Origin: Burkholderia glumae LMG 2196 = ATCC 33617
GTDB taxonomy: Bacteria; Pseudomonadota; Gammaproteobacteria; Burkholderiales; Burkholderiaceae
DNA: 64,000 nucleotides
NCBI RefSeq assembly: GCF_000960995.1
Contig: NZ_CP009435.1
Coordinates: 930,001 to 994,000 of the forward strand
Direction of reading: 5' to 3'
Below, piece after piece: positions 23,873 through 33,508 of the stretch (position 1 is the stretch's first letter; each line of letters starts with the position of its first letter). The position numbers were made by a program, and so were the translations under genes. The notes under the pieces are model-generated. The model was not told the DNA's origin. It was given only the letters and a program-made list of their open reading frames with translations, and ran no database searches.

Positions 23873-26284
23873 TTACGCTGCCCTTGTCTGCACTGCTGCT
23901 TTTGTCTTGGCGGGTGCCGTTGCGCTGTCCGCTCCACCCTCGGAGCCTGTCGTGTCGTCGGCGAGTTGCAGGAACAGGATCGACACCTGCGCCCCCTCGA
24001 CGACCTCGCCCTGCATCCGGTTGCGCAGATCGATCCGCGCCCCGTGTTCGTCAACGATCTTCTTCACCGTTGCGAGACCGAGCCCGGTGCCCTTCGCCTT
24101 GGTCGTCACGTACGGCTCGAACGCGCGCGTGAGGATACGCGCCGGGAAGCCGGGACCATTGTCGGACACCGTCAGCCGCACCGCGATGCGCTTCGTGCCG
24201 TTCGCATCGGGATCGCCATATTCTACTGCCCTCGTTTCGAGCAACACACGGGGCTGCGCGACCTCGCCCACCGAATCCTGCGCATTCTGCAGCAGGTTGT
24301 GGATCACCTGGCGCAGTTGCGTGGCGTCGCCGCGAATCACCGGCAGCGGCCCCTGCTCGACCACGATCATGTTCTTGCCTTCGCCCACACCGTACAGCGT
24401 CAGCACCTCGCTGACGAGATCGTTCAGTTGCAGGTTGCCGAGCACCGCGGGCGGCGTGCGCGCATATTCGCGAAAATCATCGACCATGCGCTTCATCGCC
24501 GCCACCTGATTGACGATGGTGGTCGCGCCGCGCTTGAGCACCTCGGCGTCGGGCGCGGCGAGCTTGTCGGCCAGCTTCATCTGCAGCCGCTCGGCCGACA
24601 GCTGGATCGGCGTGAGCGGATTCTTGATCTCGTGCGCGAGGCGCCGCGCGACCTCGCCCCAGGCCACCGAGCGCTGCGCCGAGATCACGTCGGAGATGTC
24701 GTCGAACACCACGACGTAGCCCGAGGTCTGCGGATCGTGGGCCTCGCCCGCCACCGATGACGCAAGACGCGTGCCCCGTACCAGCAGCGTGAGCGGGTCG
24801 GTTTCGTCCGGCACCACCACCGCGAACTGCTGCTGCCAGTGGCCGCGATCCTCGCCGCCGCCCTGGCCCGCCGCCTCGCGATCGGCGAACGCCTTCCTCA
24901 CCATCGCGCCGAACTCGGCCACCACCACGATGCGGTCGAGCGCGGTGCCGATCTGCGCCTGGAACGGCTGACGGAAGATCCGCTCGGCACCGCGGTTCGC
25001 GATGGTCAGCCGGAACTGCCGGTCGAGCACGAACACGCCGGCCGTCAGGTTGGCGAGGATGCTCTCGAGGTAGGCTTTCGAATGTTCGAGCGCGACGCGG
25101 TTGCGCTCCACGGCGAGCCGCGCCTCGGAGAGCTGCCGCGTCATCGCGTTGAACGACTGGGTGAGGAAGCCGAGCTCGTCGCGCGTCTTCAGTTCGCGCT
25201 TGGGCGTGTAGTCGCCCTCGGCCACCTCCTTGGTGCCCTGCGCGAGCAGGAACAGCGGCCGCGCGAGCTGGTTGCCGAGCGCGAGCGCGATCATCATCGC
25301 GATGAAGGTGGCGAGGAACAGCGCGAGCGTCAGCGTGCCGATGTACATCTTGCGCAGCCCGCTGCGGCCGAGCGACTTCTCCTGGTACTCGCGGTAGGCG
25401 CGCTGCACCGCATCGGCGTTGCGCGCGAGCGAGGGCGGGACCGGCTGCGTCAGCTGCAGGTAGCGCTCGACCGGCTGCAGCAGCGCCGTCGACGAATCGG
25501 GGATGCGCTGCACCACGCGCAGCCGCAGCGCGCCCTTCGATCCGCGCGCGCGCGGATCGCCGTCCACCTCGCCCTCGATCGCCGCGTAGCCGCCATGCTC
25601 GCGCGCCTGGCCGAGCATCAGCGAGGTCGGCATGTCGTCGGGGATCAGCGCGGCGAAATTGCCCGAGGCCTGCGCCACGATGTGCAGGTCGGGCGCCGCG
25701 CCCGAGCCGGTGTGGCCCGGCTCGACGATGGTCGCGTCCTGCACGCCGAACTGGTCGCGCAGCCGCAGCAGCGTGAGCGTGGTGCCGTTGGTGGTGGCGT
25801 CCGCGCTCGCCAGCTGCTCGGACATCAGCCGCGCCTTGGTCTGCAGGTCCGACAGCGACGCGTCGAGCATGCCGCGGCCCAGGTTGAGGCCCGCCGTCAG
25901 CGCGGTCTCGACGTTGACGTCGAACCACGACTCGATGCTGCGCGAGACGAACTGGTACGACACGATGTAGATGATCCCGCCCGGCACCACGCCGACCAGC
26001 GCGAAGAACACGGCGAGCTTGGCCAGCAGCCGCGTGCCGAACTTGCCGCGCCGCAGCCGCACGAAGATCATCCCGACGAGCGCCATCACCACCAGCAGGA
26101 ACACCAGCGCGACCAGGATGTTGGCCGTGTAGAGCCATGAATAGTAGCGGTCGAAGAACTCGGTATTGGCGCTCGCGGCCGCCAGCAGCACCAGCAGCAG
26201 CAGCGCCGTGATCGCCACCGTGAGGACGATCACGCGCACGATCAGGCTCTTGCCGAACACGAGCCGGCGCAGGCTATTTCGCAT
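23873..26284 (-). CDS. Membrane sensor histidine kinase, NtrY-like
   Basis: An 803-residue kinase. Two or more hydrophobic helices at the N-terminus (VIVLTVAITALLLLVLLAAA and NILVALVFLLVVMALVGMIF), then a large extracytoplasmic region to a further helix near residue 315 (TLALFLATFIAMMIALALG). A HAMP domain, a PAS-like domain (FVLDRQFRLTIANRGAERIF), HisKA with H551 in LAHEIKNPLTP, and an ATPase domain with NLLQNAQDSV, DNGPGFP and GTGLGLATVKK follow. This is the NtrY layout; NtrYX often responds to nitrogen, redox or envelope state, but the signal here is unknown. It overlaps the DUF4390 gene by 11 bp. Confidence 0.9.
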   Translation of the reverse strand: MRNSLRRLVFGKSLIVRVIVLTVAITALLLLVLLAAASANTEFFDRYYSWLYTANILVALVFLLVVMALVGMIFVRLRRGKFGTRLLAKLAVFFALVGVVPGGIIYIVSYQFVSRSIESWFDVNVETALTAGLNLGRGMLDASLSDLQTKARLMSEQLASADATTNGTTLTLLRLRDQFGVQDATIVEPGHTGSGAAPDLHIVAQASGNFAALIPDDMPTSLMLGQAREHGGYAAIEGEVDGDPRARGSKGALRLRVVQRIPDSSTALLQPVERYLQLTQPVPPSLARNADAVQRAYREYQEKSLGRSGLRKMYIGTLTLALFLATFIAMMIALALGNQLARPLFLLAQGTKEVAEGDYTPKRELKTRDELGFLTQSFNAMTRQLSEARLAVERNRVALEHSKAYLESILANLTAGVFVLDRQFRLTIANRGAERIFRQPFQAQIGTALDRIVVVAEFGAMVRKAFADREAAGQGGGEDRGHWQQQFAVVVPDETDPLTLLVRGTRLASSVAGEAHDPQTSGYVVVFDDISDVISAQRSVAWGEVARRLAHEIKNPLTPIQLSAERLQMKLADKLAAPDAEVLKRGATTIVNQVAAMKRMVDDFREYARTPPAVLGNLQLNDLVSEVLTLYGVGEGKNMIVVEQGPLPVIRGDATQLRQVIHNLLQNAQDSVGEVAQPRVLLETRAVEYGDPDANGTKRIAVRLTVSDNGPGFPARILTRAFEPYVTTKAKGTGLGLATVKKIVDEHGARIDLRNRMQGEVVEGAQVSILFLQLADDTTGSEGGADSATAPAKTKAAVQTRAA

Positions 26285-26864
26285 GATCGGCCACCGTGAA
26301 GGTGAAGCGCTTCCACTCGGACACCAGGCTCCAGTCGCGGTTGTTCACCGCATCGACCTGGAACGGCTTGGGCATCAGCGCCGTGTCGAGCTGCATGCGC
26401 ACCGAGGCGGTGTAGGTCTCGCCCGCCTGCACCTGGCTGCGGTCGATCACGTGCCACGAGGTGACGTGCTGGACCACCGCGAGCGCCTCCTTGAGCGTCG
26501 GGAAGCCGAGCTGGAGCCCGCCCGTGGAGACGCGGTATTCGCGCGTGAGCGGCTGGAACGACAGGCGGATGGTCTGCGATACCGACACCGGCTGCTCGTC
26601 GAACCAGTACCAGCGCGCGCGGCTCAGCTCGAAGTCGGTCGTGAAGTAGAGCGGGATGCCCTTGTTGACGGCATCCTCGAGATTGGCGTTCAGCTCGAAC
26701 TCGAAGCGCGCGTCGAGCGCCCAGCCGCTGCCGTCCGCTTGCAGCGAGGCGCGCTGGACGTTGATCGTTTCGGCATGGACGGGCACGGCGGCGCCGAGGC
26801 ACAGCGTGATCGCGACCAGCAGCGCGACCGCGAACCGAAGTGGAAGGAGGCGGGAGATCGTCAC
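26274..26864 (-). CDS. Exported DUF4390-family protein
   Basis: A 196-residue protein with GTG start and signal peptide LRFAVALLVAITLCLGAAVPVHA. The mature part is beta-rich with FELSRARWYWFDEQPV and LSFQPLTREYRVSTGGLQLGF-like segments typical of the DUF4390 family found next to NtrY-like kinases in beta-proteobacteria. Function is unknown; position between rsmB and the kinase (start overlaps rsmB stop in GTGA, end overlaps kinase start) suggests it supports or modulates envelope sensing by the kinase. That link is inference. Confidence 0.82.
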   Translation of the reverse strand: MTISRLLPLRFAVALLVAITLCLGAAVPVHAETINVQRASLQADGSGWALDARFEFELNANLEDAVNKGIPLYFTTDFELSRARWYWFDEQPVSVSQTIRLSFQPLTREYRVSTGGLQLGFPTLKEALAVVQHVTSWHVIDRSQVQAGETYTASVRMQLDTALMPKPFQVDAVNNRDWSLVSEWKRFTFTVADHAK

Positions 26865-28312
26865 CGTTTCTGAAAGCGCGCGTAGAAGAATCCGTCGTGA
26901 TCGGCCTGCCGCGCGGCCTCGTCGTGGCCGGGATACGGCAGCCGGCCCGCGGCGGCCCGCGGCAGCAGCTGCCCGGGCGCGTCCAATCGTACCGCATCTT
27001 GAACCGCGCCTTCAAACCAGCGCGCCTGCGCCTCGCCTTCCTCGGGGAACACCGAGCAGGTCACGTACAGCAGCTCGCCGCCCGGCTTCAGCAGCGGCCA
27101 GAGCGCCTGCAGGATGCGGCGCTGCTCGGCGACGAGCGCGGCGATGTCGGTCTCGCGGCGCAGCCAGCGGATGTCGGGATGGCGCCGCACGATGCCCGAG
27201 GCCGAGCACGGCACGTCGGCGAGGATCCGATCGAACGGCCGGCCGTCGTGCCAGCCCTCGGGCGCGCCGGCGTCGCCCACGCGCACCTCGGCGGCCAGCT
27301 TCAGGCGCGCCAGGTTCTCGCCGATGCGCGTGGCGCGCGACGCGTCGCTCTCGAGCGCCACCACCTCGAGGTCGGCCAGTTCGAGCAAGTGCCCGGTCTT
27401 GCCGCCCGGTGCCGCGCAGGCGTCGAGCACGCGCATGCCGTCGGTCGCGCCGAGCCATTCGGCCGCGAGCTGCGCGCCGGCGTCCTGCACCGACACCATG
27501 CCGTCGGCGAAGCCGGGAATCCGCTCGACCGGCAGCGGCGCCGCGAGCCGCACCGCGTAGCGGCCGGCCGCGGCCGCATCGATGCCCTGCTCGCGCAGCG
27601 TCGCGAGATAGGCCGCGACGCTCGCCTGCCGGGCGTTCACGCGCAGCGTCAGCGGGCCGGCCAGGTCGCCGGCCGCGAGGATCGCCTGCCAGTCATCGGG
27701 CCAGGCCCGCTCGAGCGCCTCGATCCACCACGGACGATAGTTCCAGCGCGCGACACGATCGGCCTGCGCTTGCGCGACGAGCGTTTCGCGCTCGCGCAGG
27801 AAACGGCGCAGCACCGCGTTGACGAGCCCCTTCGCGAACGCGAACTCGCGCCGCGCGCCGATCGCGCTCACCGCCTGGTCGACCACCGTGAACGGCGTGT
27901 AGGCAGCCTCGGCGGGCGCGTCGACGAGCAGCGCGAACGCGCAGGCAAGCAGCGCGCGCACGTGCTCGGGCGGCGCCTTGCCGACCAGCGTGCCGATCAG
28001 CCAGTCGCTGGTGCCGAGCCGGCGCATGGTGCGGTACGCGATGTCCTGGATCGCGCCGCGCGAGGTCGGCCGCGAGGCGGCCGGCTGCGCGGCCTGCACC
28101 GCCGCGAGCGCGGCGGGCAGCGCCGTGCCGTGCGAGACCGCCGTGACCGCGCGGGCCGCACCGTCGAGCGCAAAGCCGAGTGAATCGGGCGGCAGATGCA
28201 GCGGCGACAGGCGCAGCGCGCGCGCGGCGGGCGCGCCGGATGCGGCCGCCGGCGGCGTCGACGGCTTCGGCTGGCGGGAACGGGACGGGCGGGAAGGACG
28301 AGGCTGGGTCAT
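26861..28312 (-). CDS. rsmB: 16S rRNA (cytosine-967-C5)-methyltransferase RsmB
   Basis: RsmB (Sun/Fmu) methylates C967 of 16S rRNA. The 483-residue protein has a Pro/Ser-rich N-terminus, a NusB-like RNA-binding domain (about residues 60-200) and a Rossmann SAM domain with DACAAPGGKTGHLLEL, the catalytic-loop DVPCSASGIVRRHPDI and the second conserved cysteine in YVTCSVFPEEGE. The ATG at 28312 is chosen; the longer frame adds poorly conserved Arg/Pro sequence. It heads a tightly overlapping cluster rsmB-DUF4390-kinase-regulator, a common beta-proteobacterial arrangement. Confidence 0.92.
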   Translation of the reverse strand: MTQPRPSRPSRSRQPKPSTPPAAASGAPAARALRLSPLHLPPDSLGFALDGAARAVTAVSHGTALPAALAAVQAAQPAASRPTSRGAIQDIAYRTMRRLGTSDWLIGTLVGKAPPEHVRALLACAFALLVDAPAEAAYTPFTVVDQAVSAIGARREFAFAKGLVNAVLRRFLRERETLVAQAQADRVARWNYRPWWIEALERAWPDDWQAILAAGDLAGPLTLRVNARQASVAAYLATLREQGIDAAAAGRYAVRLAAPLPVERIPGFADGMVSVQDAGAQLAAEWLGATDGMRVLDACAAPGGKTGHLLELADLEVVALESDASRATRIGENLARLKLAAEVRVGDAGAPEGWHDGRPFDRILADVPCSASGIVRRHPDIRWLRRETDIAALVAEQRRILQALWPLLKPGGELLYVTCSVFPEEGEAQARWFEGAVQDAVRLDAPGQLLPRAAAGRLPYPGHDEAARQADHDGFFYARFQKR

Positions 28313-28568
28313 CGGGTACGCAAGCGAGCGCGCCGGCACGACGCGGGCCGCGCTCCGGACGAGCACGGCGTCAAGCCGAGCATTGTAGCGCGCCGGGCGC
28401 ACCGCGCCGGCCGGAAAAACCGCCGGCCGCGCCGCATCCCCCCGCCTGCCTGGAGCCGGCGCCGCGCAAATGCCGACGGCCCGGCGACGCGCGATGCGCC
28501 GCCGGGCCGCCCGGATACCGCCTGCCGTCGGCACGACGCCGGGCCGCGAGGCTGCCGGCGCCGGCTAC

Positions 28569-29426
28569 TCAGTCGAAGCGGCCGGTGCGCGCCATTTCCA
28601 TCAGGCGCGCGATGCGCTCCTCGGTGGCCGGGTGGGTCGAGAACAGGTTCTGGATGCTGCCACCCGACAGCGGGTTCATGATCATCATCTGCGCCGTGGC
28701 CGGATGCGCCTCGGCCGTCTGGAACGGGATGCCCGACGCATAGCGATGGATCTTGTCGAGCGCCGTCGCGAGCGCCTGCGGGTCGCCCGAGATCTGGGCG
28801 CCGCCGCGGTCCGCCTCGAACTCGCGCGCACGCGAGATCGCCATCTGGATCAACGCGCCGGCGATCGGCGCGAGCAGCGCCACCGCGATGCCGGCGATCG
28901 GGTTGGTCGGGCGGCCGTTCTCGTCGCGCCCGCCGAAGAACATCGCGAAGTTGGCGAGCGCCGAGATCGCGCCGGCCATGGTCGCCGAGATCGTCGAGAT
29001 CAGGATGTCGCGGTGCTTCACGTGCGCAAGCTCGTGGGCCATCACGCCGCGCATCTCGCGCTCGGACAGCACGCGCAGGATGCCGGTGGTGGCCGCCACC
29101 GCCGCGTGCTCGGGATCACGCCCGGTCGCGAAGGCGTTCGGCGCGGCCTCGTCGATCAGGTAGACGCGCGGCATCGGCAGGTTCGCGCGCGTGGCCAGCT
29201 CGCGCACCATCCGGTAGAACTGCGGCGCCGTGGCCTCGTCCACTTCCTGCGCGTTGTACATGCGCAGGACCATCTTGTCCGAGAACCAGTACGAGAAGAA
29301 ATTCATGCCCAGCGCGATCAGCAGCGCGATCGCCATGCCGCGCGACCCGCCGATCATCCCGCCGATCACGATGAAGAGGGCCGTGATCGCGGCCATCAGC
29401 ATTGCCGTCTTGACCCAGTTGAACAT
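28569..29426 (-). CDS. htpX: Membrane zinc protease HtpX
   Basis: HtpX is an inner-membrane M48B protease that helps FtsH degrade damaged membrane proteins. The 285-residue protein begins MFNWVKTAMLMAAITALF, has two N-terminal helices, the zinc motif HELAH in GVMAHELAHVKHRD, two further helices (ATMAGAISALANFAMFF region) and REFEADRGGA. The ATG at 29426 matches the family start and follows a GGAGTC site; the longer frame is rejected. The gene ends TRPATEERIARLMEMA-like, as in the family. Confidence 0.94.
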   Translation of the reverse strand: MFNWVKTAMLMAAITALFIVIGGMIGGSRGMAIALLIALGMNFFSYWFSDKMVLRMYNAQEVDEATAPQFYRMVRELATRANLPMPRVYLIDEAAPNAFATGRDPEHAAVAATTGILRVLSEREMRGVMAHELAHVKHRDILISTISATMAGAISALANFAMFFGGRDENGRPTNPIAGIAVALLAPIAGALIQMAISRAREFEADRGGAQISGDPQALATALDKIHRYASGIPFQTAEAHPATAQMMIMNPLSGGSIQNLFSTHPATEERIARLMEMARTGRFD

Positions 29427-29559
29427 AGTCGACTCCTTGATCGAAACCATACGCGGCGGCATCCGTGGCGCGCCGCCGAGAAATTGTAAGCGATTCGTTA
29501 GATAAGGCTGCGCGCGGAAAATTCAATATCTCGAAATTAGCGGCGCGTTACGCGTGTAA

Positions 29560-30204
29560 TCAGCGCTGCGTGGCGGCCGCGAGGCGCAGCCCGAGGCCCA
29601 CGAACGCGCCGCCCACCAGGCGGTCGAGCCATTTCTTCACGGCCGCGTTGCCGCCGAGACGGCGCGTGAGGCTGCCGGCGGCCCAGGCGACGAGCGCGCT
29701 CCAGGCCAGCCCCTGCAGCACGAACACGCCGCCCAGCACGAGGAACGCGAGCGTCTTGTGGGCGCTGTCGGCGGCGACGAACTGCGGGAAGAACGAGACG
29801 AAGAACAGCACCACCTTCGGATTGAGCAGGTTGGTGGTGACGCCCTGCACGAACAGCTGGCGCAGCGGCCGCGCGGGACCGGATTGCGCCGCCGGCCGAG
29901 CCGCGCCGGGCGCGGCGGGCTTCGTGAACGCGAGCCTCACGCCGAGGTAGATCAGGTACGCGGCGCCCGCGAACTTGATTACCGTGAACGCGGCCGGGGA
30001 TGCCGCGATCAGCGCGGTCAGCCCGAACGCGCAGGCGAGCGAGTGGATGCCGCAGCCGGTGGCGATGCCGGCCGCCGAAACCAGCCCGGCACCGCGGCCC
30101 TGCGCGACGCTGCGGCCGATGATGTAGGCGGTGTCGGGGCCGGGCGTGACGTTCAGCAGGAACACGGCCAGCAAGAAGAAACCGAAATGGGTGATACCGA
30201 GCAT
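29560..30204 (-). CDS. LysE/RhtB-family amino-acid exporter
   Basis: The 214-residue membrane protein has the LysE/RhtB signature near the N-terminus (TPGPDTAYIIGRSVAQG) and about six hydrophobic helices. Members export amino acids such as homoserine, threonine or lysine; substrate cannot be inferred. A Pro/Ala-rich cytoplasmic loop (residues 112-130) precedes the second helical half, with NLLNPKVVLFFVSFFPQF typical of the family. It is transcribed alone; the 225 bp upstream, before fmt, hold no visible gene. Confidence 0.87.
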   Translation of the reverse strand: MLGITHFGFFLLAVFLLNVTPGPDTAYIIGRSVAQGRGAGLVSAAGIATGCGIHSLACAFGLTALIAASPAAFTVIKFAGAAYLIYLGVRLAFTKPAAPGAARPAAQSGPARPLRQLFVQGVTTNLLNPKVVLFFVSFFPQFVAADSAHKTLAFLVLGGVFVLQGLAWSALVAWAAGSLTRRLGGNAAVKKWLDRLVGGAFVGLGLRLAAATQR

Positions 30205-30429
30205 GGAGGTGCCTGCAGCCGCGTGAATGACGTTCGCATTCTACGCGCGGACGGGACGGTATATGAAGGTGGAGGAAGCCGAACGCGGCGCATTCGCGCG
30301 GCGCCGGGCTCGGCACGGAGCCGGCTTCGCACCGCGGCGCGAATCGGGGCCGGATTACGATGCGGTGCGCCGATTCTTGAGCGATGCGGCGGCCGCCGGC
30401 GCGGCGCTACACCGGCCGCGCGGCCGTCT

Positions 30430-31413
30430 TCAACCGGCCTCGGGCAGCGCGAAACGCTGGCCGGCCGCGAGCGGCGCGCCGGCGAGAAACTCTCGCGCGG
30501 GCAGGCGCTTGCCGCCCGGCTTCTGCAGTTGCGTGACGCGCAGCGCGCCCTCGCCGCACGCGATCACGACGCCGCCGGCGCCGGCCTCCACGATCGTGCC
30601 CGGCTCGGCCGCGCCGCTCGCGACGACGGGCTCGGCCGCCCACAGCTTGATCACCGTGCCGTCGAGCGTGCCGGCGCCGCCCGGGAACGGGTCGAACGCG
30701 CGGATCCGGCGCGCCAGCACGGCGGCCGGCTCGCGCCAGTCGAGCGCCGCCTCGTGCTTGCCGATCTTCTCGGCATAGGTGACGCCGTCGGCAGGCTGCG
30801 GCGTCGCGGCCAGCTCGCCGTCGCGTTCGAGCTGCACGAGCGCCTCGACGATCAGCCGCGCGCCGGTTTGCGCGAGCTTGTCATGCAGCGACGCGGTGGT
30901 CTCGTCGGCCGCGATCGCGACGCGCCCCTCGGACAGCATCGCGCCGGTGTCGAGCCCGACGTCCATCTGCATCAGCGTGACGCCCGTCTGCGCGTCGCCG
31001 GCCTCGAGTGCTCGATGGATCGGCGCCGCGCCGCGCCAGCGCGGCAGCAGCGACGCGTGGATATTGATACAGCCGCGCGGCGGCATCTCGAGCACCTCCT
31101 GCGGCAGCAGCAGCCCGTAGGCGGCCACCACCATCACGTCGTGCGGCGTCGCGCGCAACCTGTCGAGCGCCTCGGCGGCCTCGGCCGGGTACTTGCCGGT
31201 ACGACGCAGCGACGGCGGCTGCGCGACCGGCATGCCGTGATCGAGTGCGTAGCGCTTGACCGCGCTCGCCTGCAATTTCATGCCGCGCCCGGCCGGCCGG
31301 TCGGGCTGGGTCAGCACCAGCGGCACCGCGAAGCCGGCCTCGTGGATGGCGGCGAGCGCCGCCGCGGCGAATTCCGGCGTACCGGCGAAGATGACGCGCA
31401 GCGAATGAGTCAT
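30430..31413 (-). CDS. fmt: Methionyl-tRNA formyltransferase
   Basis: Fmt formylates initiator Met-tRNA using 10-formyl-THF. The 327-residue protein starts with LRVIFAGTPEFAAAAL and has the catalytic-loop segment INIHASLLPRWRGAAPIHRA followed by GVTLMQMDVGLDTG. The C-terminal OB-like domain ends with LPAREFLAG. The ATG at 31413 fits the family. def lies 23 bp upstream, the usual def-fmt pair acting at the two ends of formyl-methionine metabolism. Confidence 0.96.
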   Translation of the reverse strand: MTHSLRVIFAGTPEFAAAALAAIHEAGFAVPLVLTQPDRPAGRGMKLQASAVKRYALDHGMPVAQPPSLRRTGKYPAEAAEALDRLRATPHDVMVVAAYGLLLPQEVLEMPPRGCINIHASLLPRWRGAAPIHRALEAGDAQTGVTLMQMDVGLDTGAMLSEGRVAIAADETTASLHDKLAQTGARLIVEALVQLERDGELAATPQPADGVTYAEKIGKHEAALDWREPAAVLARRIRAFDPFPGGAGTLDGTVIKLWAAEPVVASGAAEPGTIVEAGAGGVVIACGEGALRVTQLQKPGGKRLPAREFLAGAPLAAGQRFALPEAG

Positions 31414-31436
31414 GGAGGATCGATCAATCACGGGCG

Positions 31437-31940
31437 TCACATCGCGCGTTCGAGCTTCTTCATCTTGGACTTGATGCGGTTCTGCTTGAGCGGCGACAGG
31501 TACTGCACGAACACGCGGCCGAGCAGGTGATCCATCTCGTGCTGCACGCACACGGCCAGCAGGCCCTCGCAGTCGAGTTCGAACTGCTGGCCCTGCACGT
31601 CGAGCGCGCGCACGCGCACGTGATCGGGCCGCTCGACCTCGTCGTAGACGCCCGGCACCGAGAGGCAGCCTTCCTCGTAGATCTGCTTGCCGTCGCTCGA
31701 CCAGACGATCTCTGGGTTGATGAACACGCGCAGCTCGTTCTTGTCCTCGGACGTGTCGATCACGATCACACGCTCGTGGACGTCGACCTGGGTCGCCGCG
31801 AGGCCGATGCCGGGCGCCGCGTACATGGTCTCGGCCATGTCGGCGACGAGCTTGCGGATCCGGTCGTCGACGACCGCCACGGGTTTGGCCACCTTGTGCA
31901 GCCGTTTGTCGGGGTAATGCAGGATATTCAGAAGCGCCAT
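31437..31940 (-). CDS. def: Peptide deformylase
   Basis: Def removes the formyl group from nascent proteins. The 167-residue protein has the three family motifs: GIGLAATQ (motif 1), EGCLSVPG (motif 2, metal-binding Cys) and HEMDHLLG (motif 3, metal-binding His pair and catalytic Glu). It is the first gene of def-fmt and is divergent from dprA. Confidence 0.96.
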   Translation of the reverse strand: MALLNILHYPDKRLHKVAKPVAVVDDRIRKLVADMAETMYAAPGIGLAATQVDVHERVIVIDTSEDKNELRVFINPEIVWSSDGKQIYEEGCLSVPGVYDEVERPDHVRVRALDVQGQQFELDCEGLLAVCVQHEMDHLLGRVFVQYLSPLKQNRIKSKMKKLERAM

Positions 31941-32170
31941 GATGTTCGTTTCGGAAAGCGGTTGGTGCGGCCTTGCGCGCCGGCCGGCTCGGCCGTCCGG
32001 CCGACTGGCCGGGCCGTAGCGGGATCCGCAAAATGAAGCCGGAGTCGCGCGGAATCCACCGCGCAGCCCAACGCCGCGGGCTCGTGCGCGCGACCGTTCG
32101 TTTTATTTCGAATGACGAAAATTCTAGCATGGCGGCTTTCGGGCCGCTGGCGCCGCGTCGGGCGGCGCCG

Positions 32171-33508
32171 ATGAGCGCAGCGCCGCTCACGCGCGAGGCC
32201 CTCGCCGCCTGGCTGCATCTGGCCTCCGCATCCGGCCTGCCGGCGCCGGCCCGCGAAACGCTGCTGCAGGCCTTCGATTCGATCGAGGCACTCGTCGACG
32301 CCGATCACGCGGCGCTCGCGAGCCTCGCCGGCGAGGCGGCCGCGCGGGCGGTCCACGCGCCGCGCGCCGCCGCGCTGGACGCCGAGGCGGATGCCGTGCG
32401 AGCGTGGCTCGCGATACCCGGCCACCGGCTCGTCACGCGCCACGACGCCGACTATCCGCCGCGTTTCGCGATGCTCTACGATCCGCCGCCGCTGCTATAT
32501 GTAAAGGGCGACGCGGCACGGCTCAAGCGGCGCGCGGTGGCGATCGTCGGCAGCCGGCTCGCCACGCCTCAGGGCCGCGCCGACGCCGCCTGGTTCGCGC
32601 GGGCGCTCGCCGCGGCCGGGCTCGTGGTCGTCTCGGGCCTCGCGCGCGGCATCGACGCGGCCGCGCATCGCGGCGCGCTCGATAGCGCGGCGGGCACCGT
32701 CGCCGTCGTCGGCACCGGCGTCGACCGTGTCTATCCGGCCGCACACCACCTCCTTGCCGAGGCGATCGCGCAGCACGGTGCCGTGCTGTCCGAATGGCCG
32801 CTCGGCACGCCGGCGCGCGCCGCGAACTTCCCGCAGCGCAATCGGCTGATCGCCGCGCTCTGCGACGGCGTGCTGGTGGTCGAGGCCGCGCCGCGTTCGG
32901 GCTCGCTGATCACCGCGCGCGTGGCCAACGACATCGGCCGCGACGTGTTCGCGCTGCCCGGCTCGATCCACGCACCGCTCGCGCGCGGCTGCCACGCCCT
33001 GATCCGCGACGGCGCGAAGCTCGTCGAAACCCCGTCCGACATACTCGAGGAATTCGGCATCACCGTGCAGGAGCTGGCCCGGCCGGCCGCGGCCGCGGCC
33101 GATTCGGGCACGCGTTTTCGCGCCGCCGGGAAACGGCCGCGCCGCGAAAAAACGGGGTCAAATAATAACGAAGCCGCGCAATCGCCCGGACGTGACGGCA
33201 CTGGCGCCGCGCCTGATTGCGCCGGCGTCGAATCGCTGCCACCCGAGGCGCTCGCGCTGCTCGACGCGCTCGGCCACGGCCCGGTCCCGGCCGACCTGCT
33301 GGCCTCGCGAGCCGGCCTCGCCGCCGACACGCTGCCGCACCTGCTGCTGCGGCTCGAGCTGGCCGGCCGGGTGGCCAGCCTGCCCGGCGACCGCTACCAG
33401 CGGCTTGATCCGCCCCCGTCCGGCGTTTCGGCCACCGTGCTACATTCCGGCGACAAGGCGCAGCCCGCGCCGCCGCCCTCACGCAAGGAATCGTCATGCC
33501 CGCGCTGA
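32171..33508 (+). CDS. dprA: DNA-processing protein DprA
   Basis: DprA loads RecA onto incoming single-stranded DNA during transformation. The protein (445 residues from this start) has an N-terminal helical domain, then the Rossmann core with VAIVGSRLATPQGR, VVSGLARGIDAAAHRGAL, VGTGVDRVYP, FPQRNRLIAAL and VVEAAPRSGSLITA. A winged-helix domain closes the protein (about residues 355-420). An Arg/Lys-rich linker precedes it. The start is uncertain: ATG at 32129 adds 14 residues, but a -10-like TAGCAT lies at 32125-32130, favouring 32171. The end overlaps the thioredoxin-like gene by 13 bp. Confidence 0.9.
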   Translation: MSAAPLTREALAAWLHLASASGLPAPARETLLQAFDSIEALVDADHAALASLAGEAAARAVHAPRAAALDAEADAVRAWLAIPGHRLVTRHDADYPPRFAMLYDPPPLLYVKGDAARLKRRAVAIVGSRLATPQGRADAAWFARALAAAGLVVVSGLARGIDAAAHRGALDSAAGTVAVVGTGVDRVYPAAHHLLAEAIAQHGAVLSEWPLGTPARAANFPQRNRLIAALCDGVLVVEAAPRSGSLITARVANDIGRDVFALPGSIHAPLARGCHALIRDGAKLVETPSDILEEFGITVQELARPAAAAADSGTRFRAAGKRPRREKTGSNNNEAAQSPGRDGTGAAPDCAGVESLPPEALALLDALGHGPVPADLLASRAGLAADTLPHLLLRLELAGRVASLPGDRYQRLDPPPSGVSATVLHSGDKAQPAPPPSRKESSCPR

